Below the pieces are notes generated by a model. That model did not search any database, was not told the origin of the DNA, and was given only the letters and a program-made list of their open reading frames with translations. 51,232 nucleotides of DNA, from positions 1 through 51,232 of the forward strand of contig JAUCBJ010007269.1 in NCBI GenBank assembly GCA_032718475.1, in the 5' to 3' direction. This document shows positions 30,021 through 40,600 of this stretch, piece after piece; position 1 is the first letter of the stretch; each line of letters opens with the position of its first letter. A program made the translations under genes and the position numbers. The stretch is from Nemertoderma westbladi (Eukaryota; Xenacoelomorpha; Nemertodermatida; Nemertodermatidae).

Positions 30021-30183
30021 CGTATTTCCGTTAGGTATCCGGGATCATTCCCTAATCTCACGGCTATATCTTCATACTCCTGGGATGACTTGGCAACCAG
30101 TTCGGGGCAACCAATCGTAGCTAATTGGGAGGCGGCCACTCGTGAAGCCAACGTCTCACCGGGAAAGGTAACCATAGGCGTTC
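30021..30183 (-). CDS. OGT: O-GlcNAc transferase, penultimate coding exon in view
   Basis: Acceptor TTTCTGTTGTAG, donor ATACG then GTAAGA. The 163-bp exon begins with two bases finishing a glycine codon and ends with two bases of an arginine codon, in phase with both neighbours. The product includes [20 protein letters not shown] and [19 protein letters not shown], almost identical to the C-terminal catalytic lobe of animal OGT ([20 protein letters not shown], then [11 protein letters not shown]). This lobe binds UDP-GlcNAc. The donor is the source or an end unit of the intronic minisatellite. Confidence 0.97.
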
Positions 30184-30240
30184 CTACAACAGAAAGCAGT
30201 AGCGTAAACACATAAAATATAATAAAATACTTGTAAAGTT

Positions 30241-30392
30241 TTATTCACTGGGAAGCAGCACCACAAACTTGCGCAAATCGCGCTTCTGCTTATTAATCAC
30301 AGGCCGGCGGGTGTGAATAAAAAGCATTTCCAGTTTCAGTTAGATAAACTTGCGATTTGCGCAAGTTTGTGGTGCTGCTTCCCAGTGAATAA
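30241..30392. mobile_element. 152-bp MITE with perfect 41-bp TIRs
   Basis: TTATTCACTGGGAAGCAGCA at 30241 continues for 41 bp and is matched exactly by its inverse ending AGCAGCTTCCC-type sequence (GTGCTGCTTCCCAGTGAATAA) at 30392. The centre is about 70 bp. TA or TTA/TAA flanks make the target duplication ambiguous. It lies in the OGT intron between exons 30021-30183 and 32187-32339. Perfect TIRs suggest recent activity. Confidence 0.9.
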
Positions 30393-30559
30393 TTTCCTTG
30401 ACACAGTCTCGTACACACTACTCGCTCTCTTTGTCTTCTTGACCATGTCAACATTTAGCTACTGTACCTATAGTTATTGTTAACCTGATAAAGCCCTCCT
30501 TCTTGGGCGATACCAAGGCTGTCTGTGATGTTCTCAAAGTCTACTACTAGGATCGGCAT

Positions 30560-30830
30560 GCTGCATTGCAGCTGCATTTTTAAGAATGCTGTGCCGGCTT
30601 GTCGGCAAAATTGCGCCGCCACAACTCCCTATCACCCATGACATTTGCTAGATCATCCGCATCTTTAAGGCCAGTGTCCTTTAAGATGCGTCTCAAGAAA
30701 GTCATGGGCTGTCCACCATGCTTATTCACTCCATGAGGCTGCCAAAGTACAAGATTATGCACTGGCTGGTCCTCACGGCGAAAGCAATGTCCTGCAAAGC
30801 GGAGGCGGTCAGAGTCCGTACAGTCAGGTT
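30560..30830 (-). pseudogene. LINE ORF2 3' end
   Basis: The minus strand reads DRLRFAGHCFRREDQPVHNL, VLWQPHGVNKHGGQPMTFL, then DTGLKDADDLANVMGDRELW and RR, the usual C-terminal sequence of RTE/CR1-like LINEs (RLR.AGH..R, LW.P..G.R..G, D...W). It is truncated on both sides, sits inside the OGT intron and is not a host gene. Confidence 0.8.
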
Positions 30831-30904
30831 CTCACAGTCAGTATTGCGAGTCAGCAGTCAGGAAACGGTTAAGTTATTTCAATTATTGGTTACCTACCGA
30901 TACA

Positions 30905-31945
30905 GTCGAAATGTGTTCAAACTTAATTGATACCAAAATTTTGATTTTGGGACCAAGGGAAGTAATGCCTCAGGCACATGGCCAGAACCTAATCTGTGGC
31001 GCATGTGACTTTTATTCTCAATTTTCGCGATAGCCAACTTTGAGTTCTCGTACTGCATTAATATTATGCTCATTAGAACCGCAAATTCCGATTTAGTGGG
31101 GGTAGACAACTTCAAAACAAACGTAGAGCGAATAGTTCTTGAGATATTGCAGAAAATGTCTGGCACAAGTCTACATTATTACCGCCTTGATGCGATATGG
31201 ACAAATCCTCAAAAAATTATATTTTGAATTATCTCAAGGAATCAAGAATATACACATCACAGAAATGATCGATGTGGTGGGTGTAGACGCCTTTAAAATA
31301 AGAGTAGAGTCATTAGTTCTTGAGTTATTTTACAAAATGTCAAGACTATGTCACCAATTGATATTTTATATTGAGTTGACCATGGAATACTAAATATATA
31401 TATATACATACATACATACAATATATATACATAAATATACATATATATTTAGTATTCCATGAGTTGACCCATTCCAGACATTTTATACAAAAACTACAGA
31501 TAACTAATCGCTACTCTTTAATTTTGAAGGTGTCTGTATACACTAAATCAATTCGTTGCAATTCGTACATTTTTAGTGTATTTGTCTAAAAATCATCGAA
31601 GTCACTATAATGTTCACTTGTGCCGGACTTAACATTTTCTGCGATATCTCAAGAACTATTCGCTCTATGCTTGTTTTGATGGTGTCTACCCCCACTAAAT
31701 CGGTCTGTGGTTCTAATGAGCATAATATTAATGCAGTACAGTAGGAGAACTAAAAGTTGTTCATCGCGAAAATTAAGAATAAAAGTCACTTGCGCCAAAG
31801 AGTAGGTTCTGGCCATGTGCCAGTGGCACTAGTTCACTTGATCCAAACATTAAAATTTTGTTATCTAACTAAGTTTGGACCCATTTGATGACATTTGATG
31901 CATGCAGGAAGTTCTTTTTTGAGTCATTGATCTTTCATCAATGTG
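30905..31945. repeat. Long imperfect palindrome (fold-back element), about 1 kb
   Basis: Left-arm landmarks (CAAAATTTTGATTTTGGGAC, CACATGGCCAGAACCTA, GCATTAATATTATGCTCATT, AGAACTATTCGCTCTA in inverse) recur inverted in the right arm. The centre is an (AT/ATAC)n tract at 31394-31450 flanked by TGGAATACTAAATATATA and its inverse. Arms are about 480 bp with moderate divergence. It is related to the palindromic element at 46101-47078. The outer ends and any TSD were not resolved; no transposase. Short ORFs within are not genes. Confidence 0.85.
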
Positions 31946-32186
31946 TTATATTGTTATACATTTCATTATGGTGCATCGCGATGGCACAAAATTTCAACCC
32001 CCTTGGGATCCGTGAAGATATAGACGAAATTTTAAGAAATTTATTTTGCCTTATTTTTTTACCATTTGGCAACTTTTGCGCAGCGGTAGAACAACGAAAT
32101 CGAGAAAAAATAAAAAACGCACCGCCCTAATACATTCCGGCACCACAATAAACCCACCCATATAACATACAACTAACACAACTAAC

Positions 32187-32339
32187 CCGCCCATAGTACG
32201 TCCATCCCCGTTGTGTGACCATTACATAACGGCGTATCCAAACAGATGTCGGCCAGTTGGCCGCGACGAATGTGTTCCTCTTTGGTGGCCACGGCGGAGA
32301 ATAGTATCCGACCGGGTTGTAGGCCGTGTATCTTTGTCG
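32187..32339 (-). CDS. OGT: O-GlcNAc transferase, catalytic-core exon
   Basis: Acceptor CTATTATTGCAG, donor GGCGG then GTTAGT. The 153-bp exon starts with two bases closing an alanine codon and ends with one base of a glycine codon, in phase with both neighbours. It encodes [20 protein letters not shown] and [20 protein letters not shown]. The KEEHxRRGQLAD and NGHTTGMD motifs are the UDP-binding core of OGT: K898, H901, H920-T922 and D925 in human numbering are all present. A region before LFS is one residue longer than in human. The donor GTTAGTTGT is directly repeated once. Confidence 0.97.
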
Positions 32340-33479
32340 CTGCAATAATAGCAATCGCGTTACAGATGTACCGTCGTATACCGGTCACTTTGTAAGTGTA
32401 AAAAAGTAAAAGAAACGATGTAATGTAAATCAGATCATTACAATCAAAAATAATTAGTTATACAACATTACAAAATTTATATATCAATAGCTAAACAAGT
32501 TTAAAAGTAATTAAGTACAGTAATAGAAATTTCTTTATAAAAAAAGAAAGTTGCACTTTTTTGACCTCCTTATAATCCACATTTTCGAGGAAATGCTACT
32601 ATTTCGAGGAAATGCGAATTATAAGGAGGACAAAAATGACTTTTAACCATAAATTGTTACTTTTTCGCTCGAATATACCTCAAAATCGGGAGAAAACATT
32701 TCACTTTTTTTCCCTAGGGAAAAAAAGTAACCCTTGGGATTGCATTGATTTTACTTTTTTTCCCGGCGCAAAAAGTTAAGTAAAATATTTTTGGGGGAAT
32801 TTCTTAAATTTTATTACATGTATTGAAAGAGCATTGGCGTAGAAAAGGTTTGCAAGTAATTTGAGCAAAATCCATTCACACCCAAAAGTTATTGCAACTT
32901 TAGTGTCGAGGTGTACACCAAAACGGAACTCAATATCCAATATTGGTTTATGTAGTTAAGCGATTCTCTAGTTACGTAATAAATATTCGAGAACACTAAA
33001 TTATTGTAACATTGAGTAAGGCAGCATCGAGAGTTGAAGAGTACAATAATTTGAATTTCAGTAACTATGGAAGCAATGTAGTAAAATACTATATTCAATT
33101 TATTTTGTAACACTAAATCGCTCTATGTTTTAATAAAGATATTTAGCAACAACAAAAAGTACCAATTTAAGAATAAAATTACGTATTACATGGGAAAAAA
33201 ATCATAGAACATTTTTTTTCAATATTCTCTCGACCCTTTATTAACCTCGCTGACGCTCGGTAAGTAAAATGCCTTCTAGAATAGTGAAAAAAAGTTTTTT
33301 TAAACTTTTTTCAAATGTAAAAAATAATCATCTTATTGAAAAAGATGTAGTCTTCTTTAAAATATTAAATTTTGAATTATAAGCTTAAAGTAACATAGTA
33401 ATTTTATTTGAGATCAATTCTGCACCATATTATAATTAGATAATACTAGCTAATTTTTAAAGCAACAGTTAAGCCAGAC
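32340..33479. other. OGT intron, AT-rich unique part
   Basis: No exon or ORF was supported. A 12-bp inverted repeat CCTCCTTATAAT...ATTATAAGGAGG (32565-32576, 32618-32629) encloses a direct duplication of TTTCGAGGAAATGC. A palindromic TTTTTCCCTAGGGAAAAA occurs near 32710. Confidence 0.6.
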
Positions 33480-33887
33480 AGTATTAGCAAGCAAACCAGT
33501 ACAGTAAACCTATAACCTAACAGGGCAGTACAGTAAACCTATAACCTACCGTGGCAGTACAGTAAACCTATAACCTACCGTGGCAGTACAGTAAACCTAT
33601 AACCTACCGTGGCAGTACAGTAAACCTATAACCTACCGTGGCAGTACAGTAAACCTATAACCTACCGTGGCAGTACAGTAAACCTATAACCTACCGTGGC
33701 AGTACAGTAAACCTATAACCTACCGTGGCAGTACAGTAAACCTATAACCTACCAGGGCAGTACAGTCTATAACCTACCGTGGCAGTACAGTAAACCTATA
33801 ACCTACCGTGGCAGTACAGTAAACCTATAACCTACCGTGGCAGTACAGTAAACCTATAACCTACCGTGGCAGTACAGTAAACCTATA
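33480..33887. repeat. 29-bp minisatellite in OGT intron, distal part
   Basis: About 13 units of GCAGTACAGTAAACCTATAA plus CCTACCGTG. One unit near 33757 is shortened. It was contiguous with 47651-47751 before the hAT-like element inserted, as shown by the 8-bp duplicated AACCTATA at the break. On the minus strand each unit carries CACGGTAGGTTATAGG, a copy of the OGT donor region. Confidence 0.95.
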
Positions 33888-34242
33888 CAGGCCCGTATGG
33901 TGATCATAATATCTGGGGGGGCAGAAGCCAAATCTGGGGGGGCAAACCCATAACTGGGATTTGGGGAGCATACAAAAAAGTGAGAGTTAATTTAGTACAT
34001 AAAGTAAAATCAATATTGTTGAAAGGTGTGTGGGGCGAGCCACGAAGTTGGCGGAACCTAGGCGAATTGACACTGTTAAGCAGAATGTCAATAATGGCAA
34101 ATAGTTGTTGACGTAACTATTTTGACATTAAATAACTTGGTCAGATTTAAAGCTGTCGAATTGAAAATTTGTAGGCATAAATATGTCCAAAACCTGACAT
34201 TATTTAGCGACTTTTGACCCCAACAGTTCAAGTCTCCCGCTA

Positions 34243-35473
34243 TGTAAAAGCTTTTACTGAATTGTCCGGTTATTTTTCCTTATTTTTCCCGTAAAGTACT
34301 CTGTAGTTGGTTTACCAGGCATAAAAAGGCCGTGTCCTTGCTGTACTGGTGTTTTAGCGGACATAAGAGCTATTTCTTCTGTATTTGTACTTTAGAGGAC
34401 ATAATCCGTAATTCCGTGACGTAAAAGCTCGATACTCTTGAAAACAGTGTCGCTACCATGACGACGGCTAGCAGCTGATATTGCCACGTCCACCTTTCTT
34501 TGTTTCTCTGTTCTCTCGTTGTTCATGTTGACCAATCAGAGCGTTTGTGATCTCTGTGTTGGAGGTATATACAGAAACTCAGTAGTTCAGTGTTATGTTT
34601 TTGTCCAGAGCCTAAGAACCGGCTTTGGCACCTCCGTGTTTTAGTTTTTAGTCTTACACTAGTAGGTTTAATTATAAAGGGCATATATCCTTTAACGCAC
34701 CTACCTGACTCATGGAATCACTGCATACTGATGACTGATGTCTGTATACTGCAGTACTGCATACACTGCATACTGTGTAACATTGTGCATACCTTTATAT
34801 TGTTATACTGCTATTAACCGTCAGTTCTTCATAATATGGTTGATGAATAATTATATTTGGAATAACGATAAACAACCCCGAAACCCAATATTCTTGATAT
34901 ACCGAAGGTAAGAGAGAAGGGTTACAGATAAACGATTGTGACTTATGTTAAAGTGGTTTGAAGTGAATCTAATGTTATTTGATAGACCCTACATGAGTCA
35001 GTCTGTGTTCCTTTTATATGTGACTAAAATCAGTGAAGATTGGCAGATTAGTGTGCAGTATTGTGCAGCATTGTGTATGAGTGAGTCTGTTAAAGAAGCA
35101 ATTCCTAAAGAATGCGCCATATATGTGAATTATAATTAAGCCATATCGTTGTGAGTAGTTTAAGTCATAACTCTGTTTATATAGATAAAGCGCCACGTCC
35201 TAAAGGAACTGTTAATATTACCGAAGGTGAATAATATTGTCAGAGATTATATAATACTGTCAGTCGAATAATACATTAGGCTTACATAGCAATACAAATT
35301 AAACCGTCGAACCCAATCTCCCGGGAATATCCAGCGGGTGAATGGTCGCGCACGGATTGGTTTCGACTAGTGTAGTGAATCAAATACTTGTCATAGACTA
35401 AAAAGCAGATTTATTATCTAGAAGACATTCTAATTTGGCGGGTTAAACTGCCAAAGGTCTGAAAGCGCGAACA
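34243..35473 (+). repeat. 5' LTR of the plus-strand BEL/Pao element
   Basis: TGTAAAAGCTTTTACTG to GAAAGCGCGAACA. U3 shows a CRE-like TGACGTAA, a CCAATCAG box and a TATATA box in promoter order. The next bases (TTAAAGGATATTG) do not give the usual TGG-starting primer binding site, so the priming tRNA is unknown. Short ORFs within it occur identically in both LTRs and are not genes. Confidence 0.95.
34417..34571 (+). promoter_or_regulatory. Predicted LTR core promoter
   Basis: TGACGTAA (34417-34424, CRE-like), CCAATCAG (34532-34539, NF-Y-type) and TATATA (34566-34571) lie in order, followed by a TCAGTAGTTCAGTG stretch suitable for initiation. The same set is in the 3' LTR. The call rests on motif order only. 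Confidence 0.5.
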
Positions 35474-37632
35474 TTAAAGGATATTGCTTCTTTATTGCAG
35501 TAAGCAATAAAGTCGAAAGTACCGGTCGACCGGTAACCAGTAGGCCTGACTGCCTGATCATCCGGACCGGTACCTACAGCAGTATTATTCGATTTTGATA
35601 ATTATATACCGGTAGGCCTTAATAATTAATCAGGGAGGGCCCGCCCTGGTTTTTTATTGAGTTTTTACTTATTTCTGTCAAGTTTTATTTATTTGTAGGC
35701 CAGTATTGAACAGAAGGCGTGTAAACCTGATCAGATTGTACAGACAATTTGTAGGCTGAGCTGTTGTCTGATTGCTGTTAAGTCCGAACGAATTGCAGTG
35801 TGTGTAGAGCACTTGTCCGATTAAGTACGGTTAGGAAGTAGGGGCAGCCACGCTGTAAGGTAAACCCCCAACTAAAGAATAAGTCGCACTACTGGGTTAG
35901 AGCGCATACTCCCTAATCATTTCGGAGTCTGCATGTCCTGTATTTTATTTAGGCTTGAGAGTAGTCTGCCATCGTTTAGTCTGTACTTTGTTTGTGTAAG
36001 TCTGTACGGGTAGCGTATAATTTTATTTAGATAATTTGTAGGCTGGATAGTTGTCTGGCTGTTATTAAGTCTGAGCGGATTGCCGCGTGTGTAGATCATC
36101 TGTCCGATTAAGTACGATTAGGCAGTAGGGGCAGCAACGCTGTAAGGTAAACCCCCAACTAAAGAATAAGTCGCACTACTGGGTTAGAGCGCATACTCCC
36201 TAATCATTTCGGAGTCTGCATATACCGTAGTTTGTTTAGGCTTGATAGTAGTCTGTCAGTGTTCGGTCTGTATTTTATTTGAGTAGTTTGTACGCGTAGC
36301 GTAATATTTATTATTCAGAGTTTATGCGATTATTCGCAACATTCATTCCCTAAGTTTGTTCCTACAGTAATTGTGTTTGTTATACATACCGTTATAGTTA
36401 AATTAACCCCGGTACTATACGGGCTGCTCGGCGTAGGTAAAGACTGGTGATTTTGTGCATCGGTCACTCCAGCAGATGCCGTGGTTCTTTTAGCTGTTCA
36501 AGTATATTTAACTACTGATTATTTGTTGTACAAGTACTCGTACCTAATTTAGGGTTTAGTGTACAGTGCTTTCCCGAAGTAATTATTGTAGCCATTATAT
36601 TTGTGTTGTAAAGTGGTTGATAGGCACATTCGATTAGCTCTATTAACTTCTAGGTAGGAACACTCCGTGATACATAACGTAGAACCTATAGCGATACGGC
36701 TATAGGTCGTCAGGCGGTGGTATTTTCCTATCTAGACAACGCAGTGTATTTGCTACTACTTATTATTTCAAATACCGTAGTACCCTGTCCGCTGTAATAA
36801 TCAGTTTTCTAACCCTTTGTTAGGCTGGTTTGTAGACTTCTTGTAAAATTACCCTAAAAATTCGTATTTTGTGTTTTTTTGTAAATTTTTGTGTTTATTT
36901 AGAGATTGTAATCTCACCCGAATTGTACGTAATTTGTAGTATTAAGTAACTTAGGTAAATTAGAATTATTTGTTTTAGTGTCTCATAAGTAACACTTCAC
37001 TGAAAGCGCACCGCTTTGTGTAGTGATTACTCCCCAGAAATAATAACATTTATTTCAAACATTGGCAAAACCCATTAAAACGGGTATATATAAATTATAA
37101 ATCAAATCTAACGATTTATAAATAGTAGGCCTACCATATAACAATTAGGTCTCAATATCAGTTGGATTACTGCTCAAATAACGGTAATAAAGTAAGTAAA
37201 GTAACAAAGTAACCCTAAAGTAACAGAAATTCAATTATTTGAAATAATTGATATACCGGTATTTACGATAGGCCTATTATCTTTATTTCTATAAATCTAG
37301 GCTGAAATTGTACCGGTACTTGTAATTAATTCTATTTCAGAATTATATATCCTACAAACTGTAAGCTGTATACCGGTATTCCGATAGGCCTATTATATAT
37401 TTATATATATTTGTGCTAAAATTATACCGGTGTTCTGTGATAAACCTGGTCTGTAATAATACTTATATAGTTATATATACTATAAGCATACCGGTATTCT
37501 AATATATTATATATATCACGCTACACTGAGTAGCAGTACCGATAATTAATTACTAGGCTATCAGTTAATACTGAGTTACTAGACTTGCTCAGACTGTAAT
37601 ACAGCAGTAGACATTCAACTGTACACACAAAC
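35474..37632 (+). other. BEL leader with a 287-bp tandem duplication
   Basis: About 2.2 kb without ORFs between the 5' LTR and Gag. A segment at about 35743-36029 is repeated at 36030-36312, sharing GGTAAACCCCCAACTAAAGA and TAGAGCGCATACTCCC. A long structured leader would fit packaging signals, but that is inference. Many ACCGGTA and AGGCCTA words occur. Confidence 0.75.
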
Positions 37633-40600
37633 ATGTCTGACGCAAAGCAGAACCTGTCAGACAGTCTACTAGATACAACGGAGAGTGAAGCGACAGCAGA
37701 GAAACCGCATAAGAGGGATGCCATTGATATCTATCTGTCAGACTATCAGCGTTTTGTGGGAGATGAAGAGTTGAGGAGAAGACTAGAGGGACTTAGCCCT
37801 AATAGCGAAGGAGCCAAACTTGTGTTAGATGCGATTGATGTGGATAGGTTAGCGGCGAACCAAGCTAAATTCGATGAACAACTCCGCATCGCTAGAGAAA
37901 GGGAAGAACAAGTAAAGAAAAAACGCATAGAAGACAGAAAGAAAGCAGCAGTGGTAGCTGCAGAAGCAGAAAGAAAGGCGGCAGCGGCCAAGGCAAAAGC
38001 AGCAGAGGCAGCGGCAGAGGCAAAAGCGGCAGAGGCAGAGGCAGAGGCAGCGGCAGAGGCAAAAGTGGCAGAAGCAGAACGGAAAGCGGCTGAAGAAACC
38101 ACCCAATTAGAATTGGAAAACATTCAGGAGAATCAAGACTGCATAAATAAACAGTTAACAGCTAGTAATATGCAGATGATGAATCGATCTACTCCTAAAC
38201 GACAAGGTTATACATCATCCGAGGAAGGCGATACCACCGACACTGAAGGCGGAGTAAATCGATCCCGCTTAAGCAGACGTAAAAGAACATTCCACCGACC
38301 GAAATTGCCTGATTTGCCTCCAGCTGTTAGAAGGCAACTAAATAACAACAACTTAGAGAGTACAGAACCCACAGACCAAATAATTACAATAGAAAGACTC
38401 CCTACTATAGTAGATGAGCCTGAAATAATTAGGCCTGTTCTTGAAATCACCCCTTCGGTGATAGACATACCTGTGCTCCCTGAAACTACCTCTAAATTCC
38501 CTCTGCATAGCACTAAGCTACCTGTGCCCCGCAGAACTGCCCAGGAGACAGTTCAGGTCCTGGACCCCGAGCGAAATATTCACAATTTGTCGCCCGTTGT
38601 CCCTCGTCCGCCCGCTACGACGTTGGCGGATCCCGTTTCGGCGGTTGATTGGGTAGACGAGAGACGGCGGGGGATGGATATCCTGCTCGGGCAGATGCAG
38701 GAGACTGTCCAGCAATTCAAGGGCACAGTAAGGGAAAGTAGGCTAGAGTTGCAAGAAGTGCAACAAAGTATCGCGCTTGAACGCGATAAATTAGTAAACA
38801 CCCAAAAGGGTATACCACCACCCTCTGTAACAATGTGTCAACCCGTTAGGTCTGAAGTATCTCATGCGCAAGGTGTGGAGCCTACACGCATATATACTGC
38901 TAGCGAAGTAGAAACTCCTATAGTGAACCCTATTAAGGGTAATTATAGACCTGTTGATAATGACATTCCCTATAGACCTGATCATAATCCGAGAAATTTA
39001 TATACCGATAACTCGATATTAAATAACACGATGGCCCAAGAAAGTTTTACGCGTCAAATGGCTAGAACCGAAGCCCGGCAAGCGGTGAAGGTGGGAGAGA
39101 TAGTCAAATTCAATGGAGATGAGATGAAATGGTTACCTTTTAATGAATATTACAAAGATAACATACAGAACTCTGTACTATCTAATGGAGAAAAACTTAG
39201 ATACCTCATCGAGTGCTTGGAAGGATCTCCCAAGTTAATGGCGTTAAAGTTTATTGGACATCCAGACGGATTAAGACAAGTTTGGGACACGCTAAACATC
39301 AGGTATGGTAATAGGACTAACATAGCTAGGTATTTATATGCGAAATTAATGGCGCCCCGAAAGTTTCTTAGCAGCGGGATTATAGAGTTTTCCGATGAGA
39401 TTCAGGAGATCTGTAGACAACTAGATTGGTTAGGTAAGTCTCATGAATACCAGAATTCTATGGTTGTAGGATCCTTAGCATCTTCTTTGCCCAAGGGTGG
39501 AGTAGGTACACGCTGGGACAAGAAGGTGTTATATATGATGGAACAACAACAACGAGACCCTACCATGGCTGATCTCATGTCATTCTTGGATGGAGAAGTG
39601 AAATTGCAACTCCTAAGGCAGTCCAGAGAGAAGACATTGGAAAACAAGGTAAGTGAGAAACCCGTTTCTAGGAGAAGGGTAATACCAGTATGTTATACCG
39701 ACGACGGTGAAAGCCAAACTTCTCAAGGAGAGGACAGCGGGAAAGACACTGACAGATCTTATGTCAATAAAATGCCTAAAGATCAGGTAAGTAAATCCAA
39801 GTCTCGACCCAATGACAGAAGGGAACCGGTACAAAAAACCCCTCCTACGTCTCCTAAAGGAATTCAGGTGAGAAAGCCCGAGGAAAGAACAAGTGTGCAC
39901 CACATAGCACAGGTTAAAGTAAGTAACATCAAGCCGAAATGTGTGCTGTGCGACGGGCCCCACCGTTTAAATGCGTGTGATAAATTCCTGAGGAAATCAC
40001 TCGAGGATAGACGTGAAGTCATGTGGGATAAGCGGTTGTGTTATAATTGCCTCAGACGAGGACACCAACGGCGAACCTGTAACTCCGACGCAAGGTGTGC
40101 AAAGTGCGGCGCAAAACATCATATCTTGTTGCACACGGAATTCGAACGAAACAGCCCGAGTCAGGTAAGTGAGTCCGAACTACATGTCCAATTCAGTGAT
40201 GTGAACGACACTGATCAATCTGAGATGGAAGGATTCTATACGGACGAGTTCTCCGACCAAAACGAATCCTGTTACCTAATAAACACCACCGCAGTGTATC
40301 GAGCACTCGTGTATGAGAAAGACACAGACAGCGACCTTACCTTAACTACTTCCGATCAACAACCATCTTGGAAAGCGCCAACTTCCAATATAGGAATCCG
40401 AGAATTTCCTGTAGTCCAGTTACGGGTCCACGGACCTCAGAAGAGCTATATAGTGAACGCCCTCCTGGACTCCGGTAGCACAGGAACATTCATCGATAGG
40501 GAACTAGCCGAAGTCATCTTTGCTGGACAACCCAAGTTCCGAACCAAGCTAAACATGTCAGGGATCATGCAAGTTTGGAATTCTACTGTAGCTGCCGACT

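Noticed and set aside
34590-34817. 75-aa ORF, repeated at 45087-45314
   Set aside because: Lies in the LTR and is identical only because the LTRs are identical; no family.
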